DNA from: Monoplex corrugatus
Taxonomy: Eukaryota > Mollusca > Gastropoda > Littorinimorpha > Ranellidae
Length of the DNA: 64,000 nt
Assembly: GCA_030674185.1 (NCBI GenBank)
Contig: JAPXFY010000022.1
Location: 37,916,540-37,980,539 of the forward strand
Direction of reading: 5' to 3'
The position numbers and the translations under genes are program-made. Below the pieces are notes generated by a model that searched no databases, was not told where the DNA came from, and saw only the letters and a program-made list of their open reading frames with translations. Position 1 is the stretch's first letter, and the number at the start of each line of letters is the position of its first letter. Shown here piece after piece: positions 22,627-32,365 of the stretch.

Positions 22627-23155
22627 TATCTCGTTTTCTTTTTTGTGTTTTGTTTTGACATGAGAGTAGGCTAAACGATGGCAGAAATGACTCGGTCACC
22701 CCAGGAGAGCTGCCGTGCTGGGGAATGGACAGTGGATGGCCAATCTCTGGGCGTCCGTCTGCCTGGAACCGTCCCGCATGAAACCAGACAGTGTACTTTA
22801 ACGACTGACTAGCGTACAGTCACTCATCCCCTCGCCAAGTACCCCAAGCTTGGGATTACGGGTTGCTTACGGCAACCACTCGTGAACATGATGGGCATGA
22901 AGAAAATGGAGATGAGGATGGGACCACGTTTCGTCTCATCCCTCCCCCTTGACCTGTCCGACATGGGTAACCCTACCAGGGCATCAATTTTATTATGTTG
23001 TTTAGAGTCCAGTCCACGTCAACAGCATTAGTTATCGGGACTTCATTCAAAAAGCACAAAGCTTTCTACCAAGTAGCCCCCGTCGGCATAGCTCAAAGGA
23101 TCACTGAGACCTCAAGCCCCCCGACCACGGCAAGGTGGTGGTCCCGTCCGGGGGG
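22627..23155 (-). promoter_or_regulatory. LINE-A 5' UTR with a terminal GC-rich foldback
   Basis: The sense 5' end is CCCCCC (23150-23155 complement), followed by a hairpin GACCAC/GTGGTC (arms 23138-23143 and 23123-23128, nine-base loop) and then GGGGGG (23117-23122 complement), able to pair with the terminal CCCCCC. The nested order (P1 strand, hairpin, P1 partner) recalls the start of HDV-like self-cleaving ribozymes found at the 5' ends of several non-LTR elements. The remaining helices were not established. An internal pol II promoter is expected for this class but not visible. Confidence 0.5.
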
Positions 23156-23395
23156 ACCTAAAACTGTTTTACATATCACATTTCTCTAGAGCCAAAAATG
23201 CACTTAATACGTGTACCCAATTATCAATCCTAAGAGAAAATACAAAAGACTTTACTGAACACATACAGGTAAATGGACCAGCTAGGCAGAAAATGATAGG
23301 AAGAAATGATAGAAAGCAAAAGAGCAAGGCAGAAAATGACAGTGACAGAAAAGAGGAAATTTCTCGCTCTGGAACAAGCTACAAACTTCAAGGCA
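23156..23395 (-). mobile_element. SINE-B right half (5' part), split by LINE-A
   Basis: It continues from 17556 after the TSD and contains tacccaattatcaatcctaa and gaaaagaggaaatttct. It is cut short at about 23365, before the usual 5' border. Confidence 0.8.
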
Positions 23396-23514
23396 ATATA
23401 GAATATGTAAAACCTGTATTAATGCACAAAAATATTACTTTTATTCATTTTTGAATGTCTAACACTCTCTAAAGCTTAAAAATGTCTAAACGTATCTTTC
23501 CATAAAATTTGTTG

Positions 23515-23860
23515 TTATGTAAGGAGAGCTGAGCCAGGGGAAGCCAAAAAAAAACGCTTTAAAAGATTGCCTCAAAGTATCCATCAACGACCTGGGCAAT
23601 ACCTGGGAGACGTTTGCACTAGATCGACCGAACTGGCCAGGCAAGCTGACCATCGGAGCAAGAGCAGCAGAGAGAAGACGTACAGCAGAGGCTGGAAGAA
23701 AACGAGAAGCGCGCAAGGCACGAGCGACATCCAGTTCTACAGCTGCACCAACCCACGTTTGCCCTACGTGTGGGCCAACATTCCTAGCCTGGATTGGGCT
23801 CACCAGTCACCTCCGAACCCACAATCGCCAATCCCCCAGTCAAAACTGAAGTCGTGGTCT
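23515..23860 (+). pseudogene. C-terminal tail of another non-LTR RT with C2H2 zinc finger
   Basis: One frame reads GKPKKNALKDCLKVSIND, then TWETFALDRPNWPGKL, a basic Arg/Ala stretch, then VCPTCGPTFLAWIGLTSHL with a final RTH. Cysteines lie at 23760-23762 and 23769-23771, histidines at 23808-23810 and 23821-23823. A Trp-rich segment, basic linker and single C2H2 finger is a familiar C-terminal end of metazoan endonuclease-reverse transcriptase proteins. The family name is uncertain. No RT domain is adjacent, so it is an orphan fragment. 23396-23514 is unassigned. Confidence 0.7.
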
Positions 23861-23949
23861 TCTTCGACAACGAAGGATGAACAAGAACATGCTTTCATTA
23901 CATAACTTAGTCAGTACTGAAAAGTGTTTTGTTAAATTTTGCGAGTACA

Positions 23950-24116
23950 TTAACCCTTCGACTCCTGCACCCTATGCACTAACAGAAAAAAACAACCCTT
24001 TGACTCCTTCACCCTATTCATCAGCTTCCTGCAGTCAAAGGGTTAAGGTTTTGCTTTGCCAGAACAGCTGACAATGCAGGATGCTGGTGGACAGGATGTG
24101 GGAGTCAAGGGGTTAA
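23950..24116. mobile_element. MITE-P, complete copy
   Basis: TTAA at 23950-23953 and 24113-24116 flanks a 159-bp element with ends CCCTTCGACTCC and GGAGTCAAGGGG. The internal gctggtggacagg motif is shared with the copy at 11908. The two end motifs are also present internally (aaccctttgactcc at about 23994). Confidence 0.8.
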
Positions 24117-24149
24117 CATAGGGAAAAATTCTAATATCTACAATTTTGT

Positions 24150-24405
24150 GAATTTCTTTCCCAATGTTTCATTTGTTCTGTTACAATTAATAATGCAATA
24201 TTTCATTTGTTCTGTTACGGTTAATAATGCAATGTTTCATTTGTTCTGTTACGGTTAATAATGCAATGTTTCATTTGTTCTGTTACGGTTAATAATGCAA
24301 TGTTTCATTTGTTCTGTTACGGTTAATAATGCAATGTTTCATTTGCTCTGTTACGGTTATTAATGCAATGTTTCATTTGTTCTGTTACGGTTAATAATGG
24401 TATTG
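24150..24405. repeat. 34-bp minisatellite, about seven units
   Basis: Units contain caatgtttcatttgttctgt and acggttaataatg with very little divergence. The function is unknown. Confidence 0.9.
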
Positions 24406-24462
24406 TAACATGCATATCCCGATAACAGGTTTAAGGATAAAACATGCGCGCGCACGAGTATG

Positions 24463-24540
<78 letters not shown>
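24463..24540. repeat. Pure GT microsatellite
   Basis: About 39 uninterrupted GT units. The following 24541-24690 is unassigned. Confidence 0.95.
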
Positions 24541-24542
<2 letters not shown>

Positions 24543-24691
24543 AACTGTGTTTAATGTATAAGCATAATTATCCCTAACAGTTTTTATTTCACTTAAAAAT
24601 GCAACAAGCATGCCTTGATGTCGATTGTTTGTGCTATACAAATAGGATTAGCAATTGTTATGATGATAATGTATGTGTGTCCCAGAGAGAC

Positions 24692-24880
24692 AGAGTTCAG
24701 TTCATACTGCTTATAGCCCAGCCGGCCACAAGAGCCATATCAGGGCTAACACCACGTCAAAAAAAACATAAAAAAACCCAACACGTTAAGATAAAAGACA
24801 ATTAAAAACAATGCTAACCGTTCACCTTTTAAGTCTAAAATGCAATTAAAGAAAACCATACTTGGACGCAAAATCATCTC
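24692..24880 (-). repeat. LINE-A 3' end
   Basis: Hairpin (cttatagcccagccggccac) and 3' UTR without coding sequence, ending at a short CT/CA stretch that precedes the Penelope-like element. Confidence 0.75.
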
Positions 24881-24924
24881 TCCCTGTCTCTCCACACATA
24901 CACATACGTATATATATACCAAGC

Positions 24925-26841
24925 CAACAGCAAGCCCAGAAACAACTTGAGCAAAAGTGAACGAACAGCACTTAATGAACTTCGCAAAATGGTTAAGAAC
25001 AGGACCATCCGGATAAGTAGTGCAGATAAAGGTGGGGCGGTGGTAGTTCAGAACACTGACCAATATGTGAAAGAAGCCTACAAGTTGCTGAGTGATGGGA
25101 CGCACTACCAACAGGTTGAGCGGGACCCCATTACCCAAATAGTTACCGTCTAACAGGATCGTCGAAGAACTTTTTAACCAGTGCTACATTGATAACAATA
25201 CTCGTAAATGGGCCAGGTTAGATCCAGGCAATGTTAGAACAAATATTTTTTACCACTTGCCCAAAATCCATAAAAGCCTTATTAACCCCCCTGGCCGACC
25301 AATAGTCTCGAGTGTTGGGGGAGCCACAGAAACTCAAGGCTCGTAGACTACTGGCTTAGAGACCTTGTCCCTAGACTACCGAGCTATATTCAAGATTCCA
25401 TACAGATTCTACAACTTGTCAGGGAATGGAACACCAGGATGGGCCCCTTTCCTCCCAACACTAAACTGGTCAGCATTGATGTAGTAAGTTTGTATACCAG
25501 CATCCCTCATCCGGACATACAACAGGCTGTGGCCCATTTTTTGTCCATATTCCCATGTGAAAAAGTCCCTCCAGCAGAAATTACTTTGAAAATCATTAGA
25601 CATGTTTTACAACGAAACTTTTTCACTTTTGAGGAAAAAATATATCACCAAAAGTCGGGAACGGCCATGGGTACCTCAATGGCCCCGACGGTTGCCAATC
25701 TTTTTATGGGCTTTTTAGAAGGCAACCTTTTGGAGCAGAGTCCCTTCAAAATTAACACAGAGCTCTGGAAGAGGTACATCGATGACATTTTATTGTTGTG
25801 GACTGGCACTGAGGCAGAGCTGGATCAATTCAGCCAGTATCTTAATTCCTTCCACCCCACTATCAAATTTACCTTGAACAGTTCCTACACCAGCCTGTCT
25901 TTTCTAGACATACTTCTAACACTACAAAATGGATTTATTAGTACTGACCTCTTCACAAAAGAGACTGACGCTCATGCATACCTCCATTTTAAGTCCTGAC
26001 ACCCACGTTACTGCATCAACAATATACCAGCCAGTCAGTTTTTAAGGTTAAGACGCATCTGTTCTCGACCAGAAGATTTCAATGCTAATAGCGATCGCAT
26101 GATGAAGTACTTTGCACGCCGTGGATACCCTCTCCCTCTCCTCCAGGCTGCTAAATTAAAAGCTGAAAACACCCCGAGACTTGCAACCTTGGCATACAAG
26201 GCTAAATGTAAGCACTCGAGAGTGCCCATCATAATGACCCACAACCCTTTGAATCCTCCTCTGCGGAAATGGTTGAAAGAGAAACTTCCGATACTCCACA
26301 ACAGCCACAAAATGACTAAAGCCATACCGGTTGAACCTATAGTAGGGGAGAGAAACTGTAAATCTCTTAATATATTAATGCCGTCTGCTCTTCCCCCCAT
26401 TCTACTGCCAACAAAGAGGCAGGGTGCTTCAAATGCAATAAAAAATGTGTTGTATGCCTAGAACATCTCCAGGAAACGAAGGAGTTTTCCAGCTCCAGAA
26501 CCACAGAGAAATTCACAATTAGAGAAAGATTAGACTGTGATAGCGAGGGTATCATTTATCTTTTATTCTGTGATAAATGTGCCCACACCCAATATGTCGG
26601 AGAAACAAAAAACTCCCTGAAGGTCAGATTTTATCAACACATGTCGAACATAAGAAAAAACACAGGAACCCTAGTGACCCAACATTTTAATTCCAGTGGC
26701 CATTCCCTGTCTGACATGAAGTGTGTCATTTTAGAGAAAGTGCATGGCCAGAATCTAAGTTCCAGACTCAGAAGAGAACAATTTTGGATCACTAAACTAC
26801 AAACTTTGTCCCCCCTGGGTCTTAACATCTTAGAGGTTTAA
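24925..26841 (+). pseudogene. Penelope-like element: RT and GIY-YIG endonuclease (decayed)
   Basis: ADKGGAVVV, LPKIHK and GRPIVS at the N-terminal side, VSIDVVSLYTSIPH (motif A), GTAMGTSMAPTVANLFM (motif B) and RYIDDILLLW (motif C, YIDD at 25775-25786) define a Penelope-type RT. A CFKCNKKCVVC cysteine motif at 26425 and a GIY-YIG domain (IIYLLFC at 26551-26571, YVGET at 26593-26607, then SLKVRFYQH) follow, ending in TAA after 26841. Breaks are a TAA at 25151-25153, a +1 segment at about 25152-25335, a TGA at 25997-25999 where a cysteine is expected, and a frame change just before 26425. The element is 5'-truncated. The likely type is a GIY-YIG-bearing Neptune/Penelope relative. Confidence 0.92.
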
Positions 26842-27200
26842 GAGCCTTATATATTCTTAGGCACAACAGTTCCACTTGGGCTTGCCTACTGTAATCTGTT
26901 TTTGAGTATGGAGGGGCGCTCATCTGGAACACAGTATTGGATGCTCTTCGAATCCTATATTTCAAACCCCCTGTATTTTAAATAATTTTAACTCTTTGGG
27001 TAGGAATTTATATATTAATTCATTTACTTCTCCTTTCATTCATTTTATAAATTCCCTATTTCTCATTCCCCTACAGACCTCTTCCCCCCTCTCCCTCTTT
27101 CTTCCGTTCTTTTTCTTCCTCTCTTTCTTTCCCTCCCTGACCCCCTTCTTCCTCTTATCCCACACATCGGTTCGCCAGAGAAGGAGAGCGAGGACTTTCA
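26842..27200. other. Penelope 3' flank, unassigned
   Basis: About 100 bp may be element 3' UTR. The rest is T/C-rich, with no feature seen. Confidence 0.35.
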
Positions 27201-27449
27201 TTTGGAAGACGGGGGCATATATATATATTACACATATATACACGTATATAGATATACATACACATTTACACAATATACATATATACATACATACATACAT
27301 ATATATATGTATGTATATATATATACATAAACACAAAATATATTTATATGAGAGAGAGAACGAGAGACAGACAGACAGACAGACAGAGACAAAGAGACAG
27401 AGAGAGCATGATTGTGTGTACGTGCGTGTGTGTGTGTACGTGCTTGCGT

Positions 27450-27483
<34 letters not shown>

Positions 27484-27850
27484 GTGTGTTTGTGTACGTG
27501 CTTGCGTGGTGTGTGTGTGCGCGCATGCGCCTTGGTGTTTTTTCCCCAACTCGTCAGAGAGATAGAGATAGGAAACAGAAGAGAAAGAAAGAAACAGACA
27601 GAGCGAGGGGGGAGGGGGGAGAGAGAGGGAGAGACAGACAGACAAAAAGAGAGAGGGGAGAGAGTGAGAGAGAGCAGAGAGAGAGACAGAGACAAATAAC
27701 AGACAGAGACAGAGAGAGGAGACAGAAGAGAAAGACAGAAACACAGAGACAGAGAGAGGGAGAGGGTGGGGAGAAAGCGAGAGAGACAGACAGACAGACA
27801 AAGATAGAGAGGGGGACAGAGAGAGAGAGAGGGAGAAAGAGCAAGCCATC
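27201..27850. repeat. AT, GA and GT microsatellite region
   Basis: A palindromic ATATAC/GTATAT tract at about 27215-27340, GACA/GAGA runs, GT runs at 27420-27515 and a GA-rich tract at 27545-27842. Frames across it are repeat artefacts. Confidence 0.85.
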
Positions 27851-27914
27851 GTTAATTATGGAAGTTGGTGGAACACGCCCACAACCTGTAGCCTACCACT
27901 CATTCAACACAGGT

Positions 27915-27995
27915 TGCCTGCCTGCCTGTTTGCCTACCTGTCAGCCTACCTGTCTGCCTACCTGCCTGCCTGCCTGCCTGCCTGCCCGCCCTGCT
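27915..27995. repeat. CCTG-type tetranucleotide repeat
   Basis: Repeats of GCCT/CCTG with CTAC and TGTC variants, purest at 27960-27985. Confidence 0.9.
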
Positions 27996-28505
27996 GGTTA
28001 AAAGCTTCCACTTGGTTAGAACTCTTCAGGACAGCTCTTTGGTGCTTCGTTTCCACTGCTTTTTGTGATTAGACAGGGTAAGAGCGGTTCCCTGTTTCTG
28101 TCAAAGACCTGAAAGCCAAGGACCAGCGTCTGCTCGTAGTTTCGGCTGGATTTCCATTACTCTTGGGCTGTGATTGTTTGTTTGAAGCGGTCCATCCATT
28201 CTTTCACGGACCAGCCTCTGTTGGTAGCTACGGCCGAGTTCCATGACGCTTGCGCTGTTGGTTTCTGTTTAGAGTAGTTCCTATAGTTCCTTAAGACTTT
28301 CAAGGATCTGAAAGCCAGGGACCAGCCTCTGTTCGAAGTGTCGGCTGGATTTTCATTACTCTTGCCCTGATTTATTTCTGTTTGTTGAGTAGTTCCTTAC
28401 TTCTTTCAAAGACCTTAAAACCAGGGACCAGCCCCTGTTCATAGTTACATCCGAGTTCCATGATGCTTGCGCTGTTTGATTTCTGTTTGTTTAGAACAGT
28501 TCCTG

Positions 28506-29161
28506 TTCAGTTCAGTTCATATTGCTTATAGCCCAGCCGACTACTTGAGCCATATCAGGGCTAACACCAACGTCAAAAACGACAACCCGGTTAAGATAAA
28601 AGACAACAGTTAAAAACCATGCTCACTGTTAACCTTGCAAATCTAAAATGCCATTAAAGAAAAATAGACGTAAAATCATATCTGGTGAAATCTATTGACC
28701 TCTTGTAAAAACTGGAAAATTGCATCAGGAGGGACATCTCGGAAGAGGTTCTTCAAGGAGTCCGCTGTGTAATGCTTTTGTTTCACATCGTACAAGTCCC
28801 AGCAATCGAGGAGGTGGTGTCGGATGCTCAACGGCTCATCACACGGTATACGCCATGGTACTTCTGCATTTTTTATAGGTAGAAATGAGTGTAGATTGTG
28901 TGACCCGTGTGTAACCTACATAACACTGTCTCTTTCTTACGGTTTCCTGCAGCAGATGGGAAGAGTTTTTCAGACTAGGGCGGATTTGGAAAAGTTTGTT
29001 ATCTGTCTGTTTATTCCAATCCTGCTGCCACACATTTCTCACGTAACTGCGTATTTTCGATTTGATAACTGTGTAAGGAATCAAGGATTTAGACATCTTT
29101 TCCCTTGTGGCCTTTCTGGCCAGGCAGTCATTATCATTTCATTGCCTCCAATACTAACATG
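28506..29161 (-). mobile_element. 5'-truncated LINE-A copy with 12-bp TSD
   Basis: It is bounded by gaacagttcctg (28494-28505) and gaacagttcttg (29162-29173). It holds the tail, hairpin, 3' UTR and the C-terminal ORF2 region, including a frame with SLIPYTVIKSKIRSYVRN, and is truncated near the RNase H end. Its insertion in the minisatellite gives an unambiguous element boundary. Confidence 0.9.
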
Positions 29162-29396
29162 GAACAGTTCTTGTAGTTCCTTGATTCTTTCAAAGACCTG
29201 AAAGCCAGGGACCAACATCTATTCGTAATTACGGCTGAAAGTTCCATTACCCTTGCGCTGTGACTGATTGCTGTTTCTTTAGAGCAGTTCCTTGCCTCGT
29301 TCAAGGACCTGAAAGCCAGGGACCAACTTCTGTTCGTAGTTACGGCTGGAGTTCCATGACGCTTGCGCTGTGATCGATTTCTGTCTGTTTTTAGAG

Positions 29397-30020
29397 TTAT
29401 TGTTATTTTTGTTTAAAGCCCAGCCGACTGCGTAGAGCCATATCAGGGCTATAACCACTTCAAAACACATACAATGCTTCAACAGGAATAAAAATGGGAC
29501 AGAAAATGTATCGCACAAGGGATCTAAAAAGCATACCTGAATTAAAATTTAAACATAACTAAGGACACTAAAACATATATGTATATAAGAACAGGCATAA
29601 ATTACCTAACATTGCTTCGGCATATCTAATTTCCCTAGAGCCAAAAATGCAGTTAATACATGTACCCAATTATCAATCCTACGAGAAAGTATGTGAGACT
29701 ATCGATCACATACAGGTGAATAGACCAGCAAGGCAGAAAACGATAGGAAGAAATGACAAAGCAAAGGAGTGAAGAAGAAACCTGGAGATTGACAGAATAG
29801 TTAATTTCTTCCACAGAATTTCCAGAAAGTGAGGATACTATTTATACTGAAAGAGCCCCCAGCATCCCATCGGAGGGAAAATGATAGGAAGAGATGACAG
29901 AGCAAATGAGTGAAGAAGAAACCATGAGAGTGACAAAAAAGTGGAAATTTCTCGCACAAAATTTTCAGGTGGGGATACTATGTATCATTGAAGAGCCCGC
30001 GACATCCCCACGGGGTGGGT
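29397..30020 (-). mobile_element. SINE-B copy with a partial second 5' end
   Basis: A full SINE-B is followed at about 29878 by a repeat of its own 5' 140 bp (aaaatgataggaagagatgac through the atccccacgggg end), giving two 5' termini in series. It inserted into the ~118-bp minisatellite after tttttagag. Confidence 0.75.
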
Positions 30021-30115
30021 GAGTTAGGTGAGCAGGGGGGGGGGGAGGGAGAGGAAAGTTAAGGACTAGCGTCTGCTCGTAGTTACAGCTAAGTTTTTAT
30101 TACGCTTGCTTCGTT

Positions 30116-30320
30116 TGTTTGTTTTAGGGGCACTTGCAATTTGCTGTGGTTGTTTATATGTTGCTGAAGAGCAAATGCTCACAACGTTTATGTTCTTTTC
30201 TTCTGCTTCTTTTATCTTTCTGTTTGTGCCTTCATGGGTGTCGCGGGGAATTCTGTTTATGGTCTTACAATTAAACGGTTTTCGTCTTGCGTCTCGAGTC
30301 TGCATCTCTATTTCTTCTTC
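30116..30320. other. Unassigned sequence
   Basis: T-rich. An open frame here merges into the GT repeat, and I do not accept it as a gene. Confidence 0.35.
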
Positions 30321-30321
30321 T

Positions 30322-30401
<80 letters not shown>

Positions 30402-30530
30402 CTGCGCGTATGCGTGGTGTGTGTGTGTGTGTGCATGAATGCGCGCGCGCTGGTGTGTGTGTGTGTGTGTGTCTTTGTGTGTCCGCGCGTGTGTGCGTGG
30501 TGTGTGTGTGCGTGGTGTGTGTGTGCGTGG

Positions 30531-30575
<45 letters not shown>

Positions 30576-30840
30576 TGTGTGTATGTGTGTGTGTGTGCGT
30601 GCGTGCATGCGCGCCTGTGCATGTGTACGTGCGTGCGTGCGTACGTATGTGTGCGTGCGTACGTATGTGTGTATGTGTGTGTGCGTGCGTATGTGTGTGT
30701 GTCCGTGCGTGCGTGCGTGCGTATGTGTGTGTGCGTGCGTATGTGTGTGCGTGCGTATGTGTGTGTGCGTGCGTTATGTGTGTGTGTCCGTGTGCGTGTG
30801 GTATGTGTGTGGTCTCTCTCTCTCTCTCTCTCTTCCCCCC
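30321..30840. repeat. GT-rich microsatellite
   Basis: Pure GT runs at 30323-30400 and about 30533-30568, with GTGC/GTAC variants between and a CT run at 30814-30833. Confidence 0.92.
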
Positions 30841-30999
30841 TCTCTCCAGTACACCATGTCTGTTAGAGTGTCAATACAGGTAGATGAGACAATGGCATAA
30901 ATGTAACTTGGTCTTTTGTGCTAACTTTTATATCGTTGGAAAATTATGTTTCAATTCAGCTCATTTCATTTGATCTCCCCCCCCCCACCCCCTATTTCT

Positions 31000-31345
31000 G
31001 TGTCTTTCTGTCTGACTGACTGTCTCTGTCTGACTCTGTCTCTGTCTGTCTGTCTCTCTGTCTGTGTCTGTCTGACTGTCCGACTCTTGTCTGTCTGACT
31101 CTGACTGACTCCGTCTATGTCTTTCTGTCCAGTGTCTGTCTGACGCTGTCTGTCTGACTGTCTGCTCTCTGTCCGCTGTCTGTCTGACTCTTTAACTCAC
31201 TCTGACTGTCCGACGCTTTCTGACTCAGTCTGTCTGACTCTGTCTGACTCAGATTCTGTCTGTCTGACTGACTGGCTCTGACTCTGTCTCCGTCTTTCTC
31301 ACACACACACACCCCCACACACACACAAACACCCCCACACACAGT
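31000..31345. repeat. TCTG/GACT tetranucleotide-derived repeat
   Basis: Interspersed CTGTCTGACT-type units over about 300 bp, then a short CA run with CCCC interruptions at 31303-31342. 30841-30999 is unassigned. Confidence 0.85.
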
Positions 31346-31499
31346 CAATTGCGCGAATCATTAGAGTATAACCATCTTATAACTTACACAGCTCCTCGCG
31401 TACCCTGAAAAAGACGTGGGAAAAATCAGTATATTCGCGCACACAGTCTACAGATATGTGCCCCCAGCGATGACCATTCCGCCCAGTTTATCACCAAGG

Positions 31500-32365
31500 G
31501 GTTATTGTCATTGTCATTGTTATTGTCGCTTAAAGCCCAGCCGACTGCACAGAGCCACATCAGGGCTTTAACCAACTCAGCAAGTACACAATGCCTCACT
31601 GGAGAAAAAATAATCTAGGAGATTAGTACACATTTTGTTGTTGTTGTTGTTGTTGTTGTTCTTGTTTAAAGCCCACCTGACTGCATAGAGCCATATCAGG
31701 GCTATAACCGCTTTAAAACATACAAAACTTCAACAAGAAAAACCAAAGAAAAAGAAAATTAAGTACACATAGTAAGGCATTCGCGCACATAATCTAAGGA
31801 CATGCCCCAGGCGTTGACCACTCCAATTTATCGCACAGGGGATTTTAAAAACATACCTGAATACAAATATAAGCATAGCTACGGACACCAAAACATAAAA
31901 ACGGACCTAAAGCACCAAAAATTGCTTCCACATATTTCACCTCCCTAGAGCCAAAAATGCACTTAATACATGTACTCGATTATCAATCCTAAGACAAAAT
32001 ACGTAAGACTTTATCGAACACATACAGGTGAATGGACCAGCAAGGCAGAAAATGATAGAAATGACAGAAAGCAAAGGAGAAAGAAAGAAAGAGTGACAGA
32101 AAAGAGGAAATTTCTTACCACAGAATTTCCAGAAAGTGGGGATACTATCTATATTGAAAGAGCCCCCGGCATTCTTACGGGGAGGTTATTTTCGCTTAAA
32201 GCCCAGCCGACTGCGCAGAGCCACATCAGGGCTTTAACCATCTCAGCAAGTATATCATACCTCACTGGAGAAATAAAATCTGGGAAAAAATACACATATC
32301 AATGCATTTACATAAATAATCTGATATGCCCGTGGCGTTGACCTTTCCATCCAATTTATCACTCG
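31500..32365 (-). mobile_element. Cluster of SINE-B pieces
   Basis: 31505-31625 is a tail piece. 31640-32185 is a full copy whose tail holds a TTG run (about 31635-31662). 32187-32345 is a third, 5'-truncated copy. Each starts with a hairpin variant (aaagcccagccgactgc or aaagcccacctgactgc). Confidence 0.75.

Larger units (their letters stand above)
17557..23155 (-). mobile_element. LINE-A, full-length I-superfamily-like non-LTR retrotransposon (decayed)
   Basis: The element is 5.6 kb between TSD copies acctaaaactgttt (17543-17556 and 23156-23169), inserted in a SINE-B. In sense order it has a 5' UTR of about 530 bp beginning CCCCCCGG, an ORF1 with zinc knuckles, an ORF2 with endonuclease, RT and RNase H, a 3' UTR and a hairpin with a short TGAAT tail. 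RNase H after RT favours the I superfamily (I/Nimb-like). The clade is an inference from domain order. Multiple stops and frameshifts mean it cannot encode its proteins. It is the parent sequence of the hairpin repeat seen throughout the window. Confidence 0.88.
28010..30115. repeat. ~118-bp minisatellite split by two retrotransposon insertions
   Basis: Units contain gaaagccagggaccagc, ttcgtagttacggctgg and ttgcgctgt. About four lie at 28010-28505, two at 29162-29396 and a partial one at 30055-30115. The two gaps are a LINE-A and a SINE-B insertion, so the array was once continuous. 28506-29161 and 29397-30020 are described separately. Confidence 0.8.

Noticed and set aside
27040..27849. A 269-codon minus-strand frame
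   Set aside because: It spans GA, GT and AT simple repeats. Composition explains it.
30234..30900. Cys/Val-rich frames of about 200 codons
   Set aside because: They come from the GT microsatellite in three overlapping frames.
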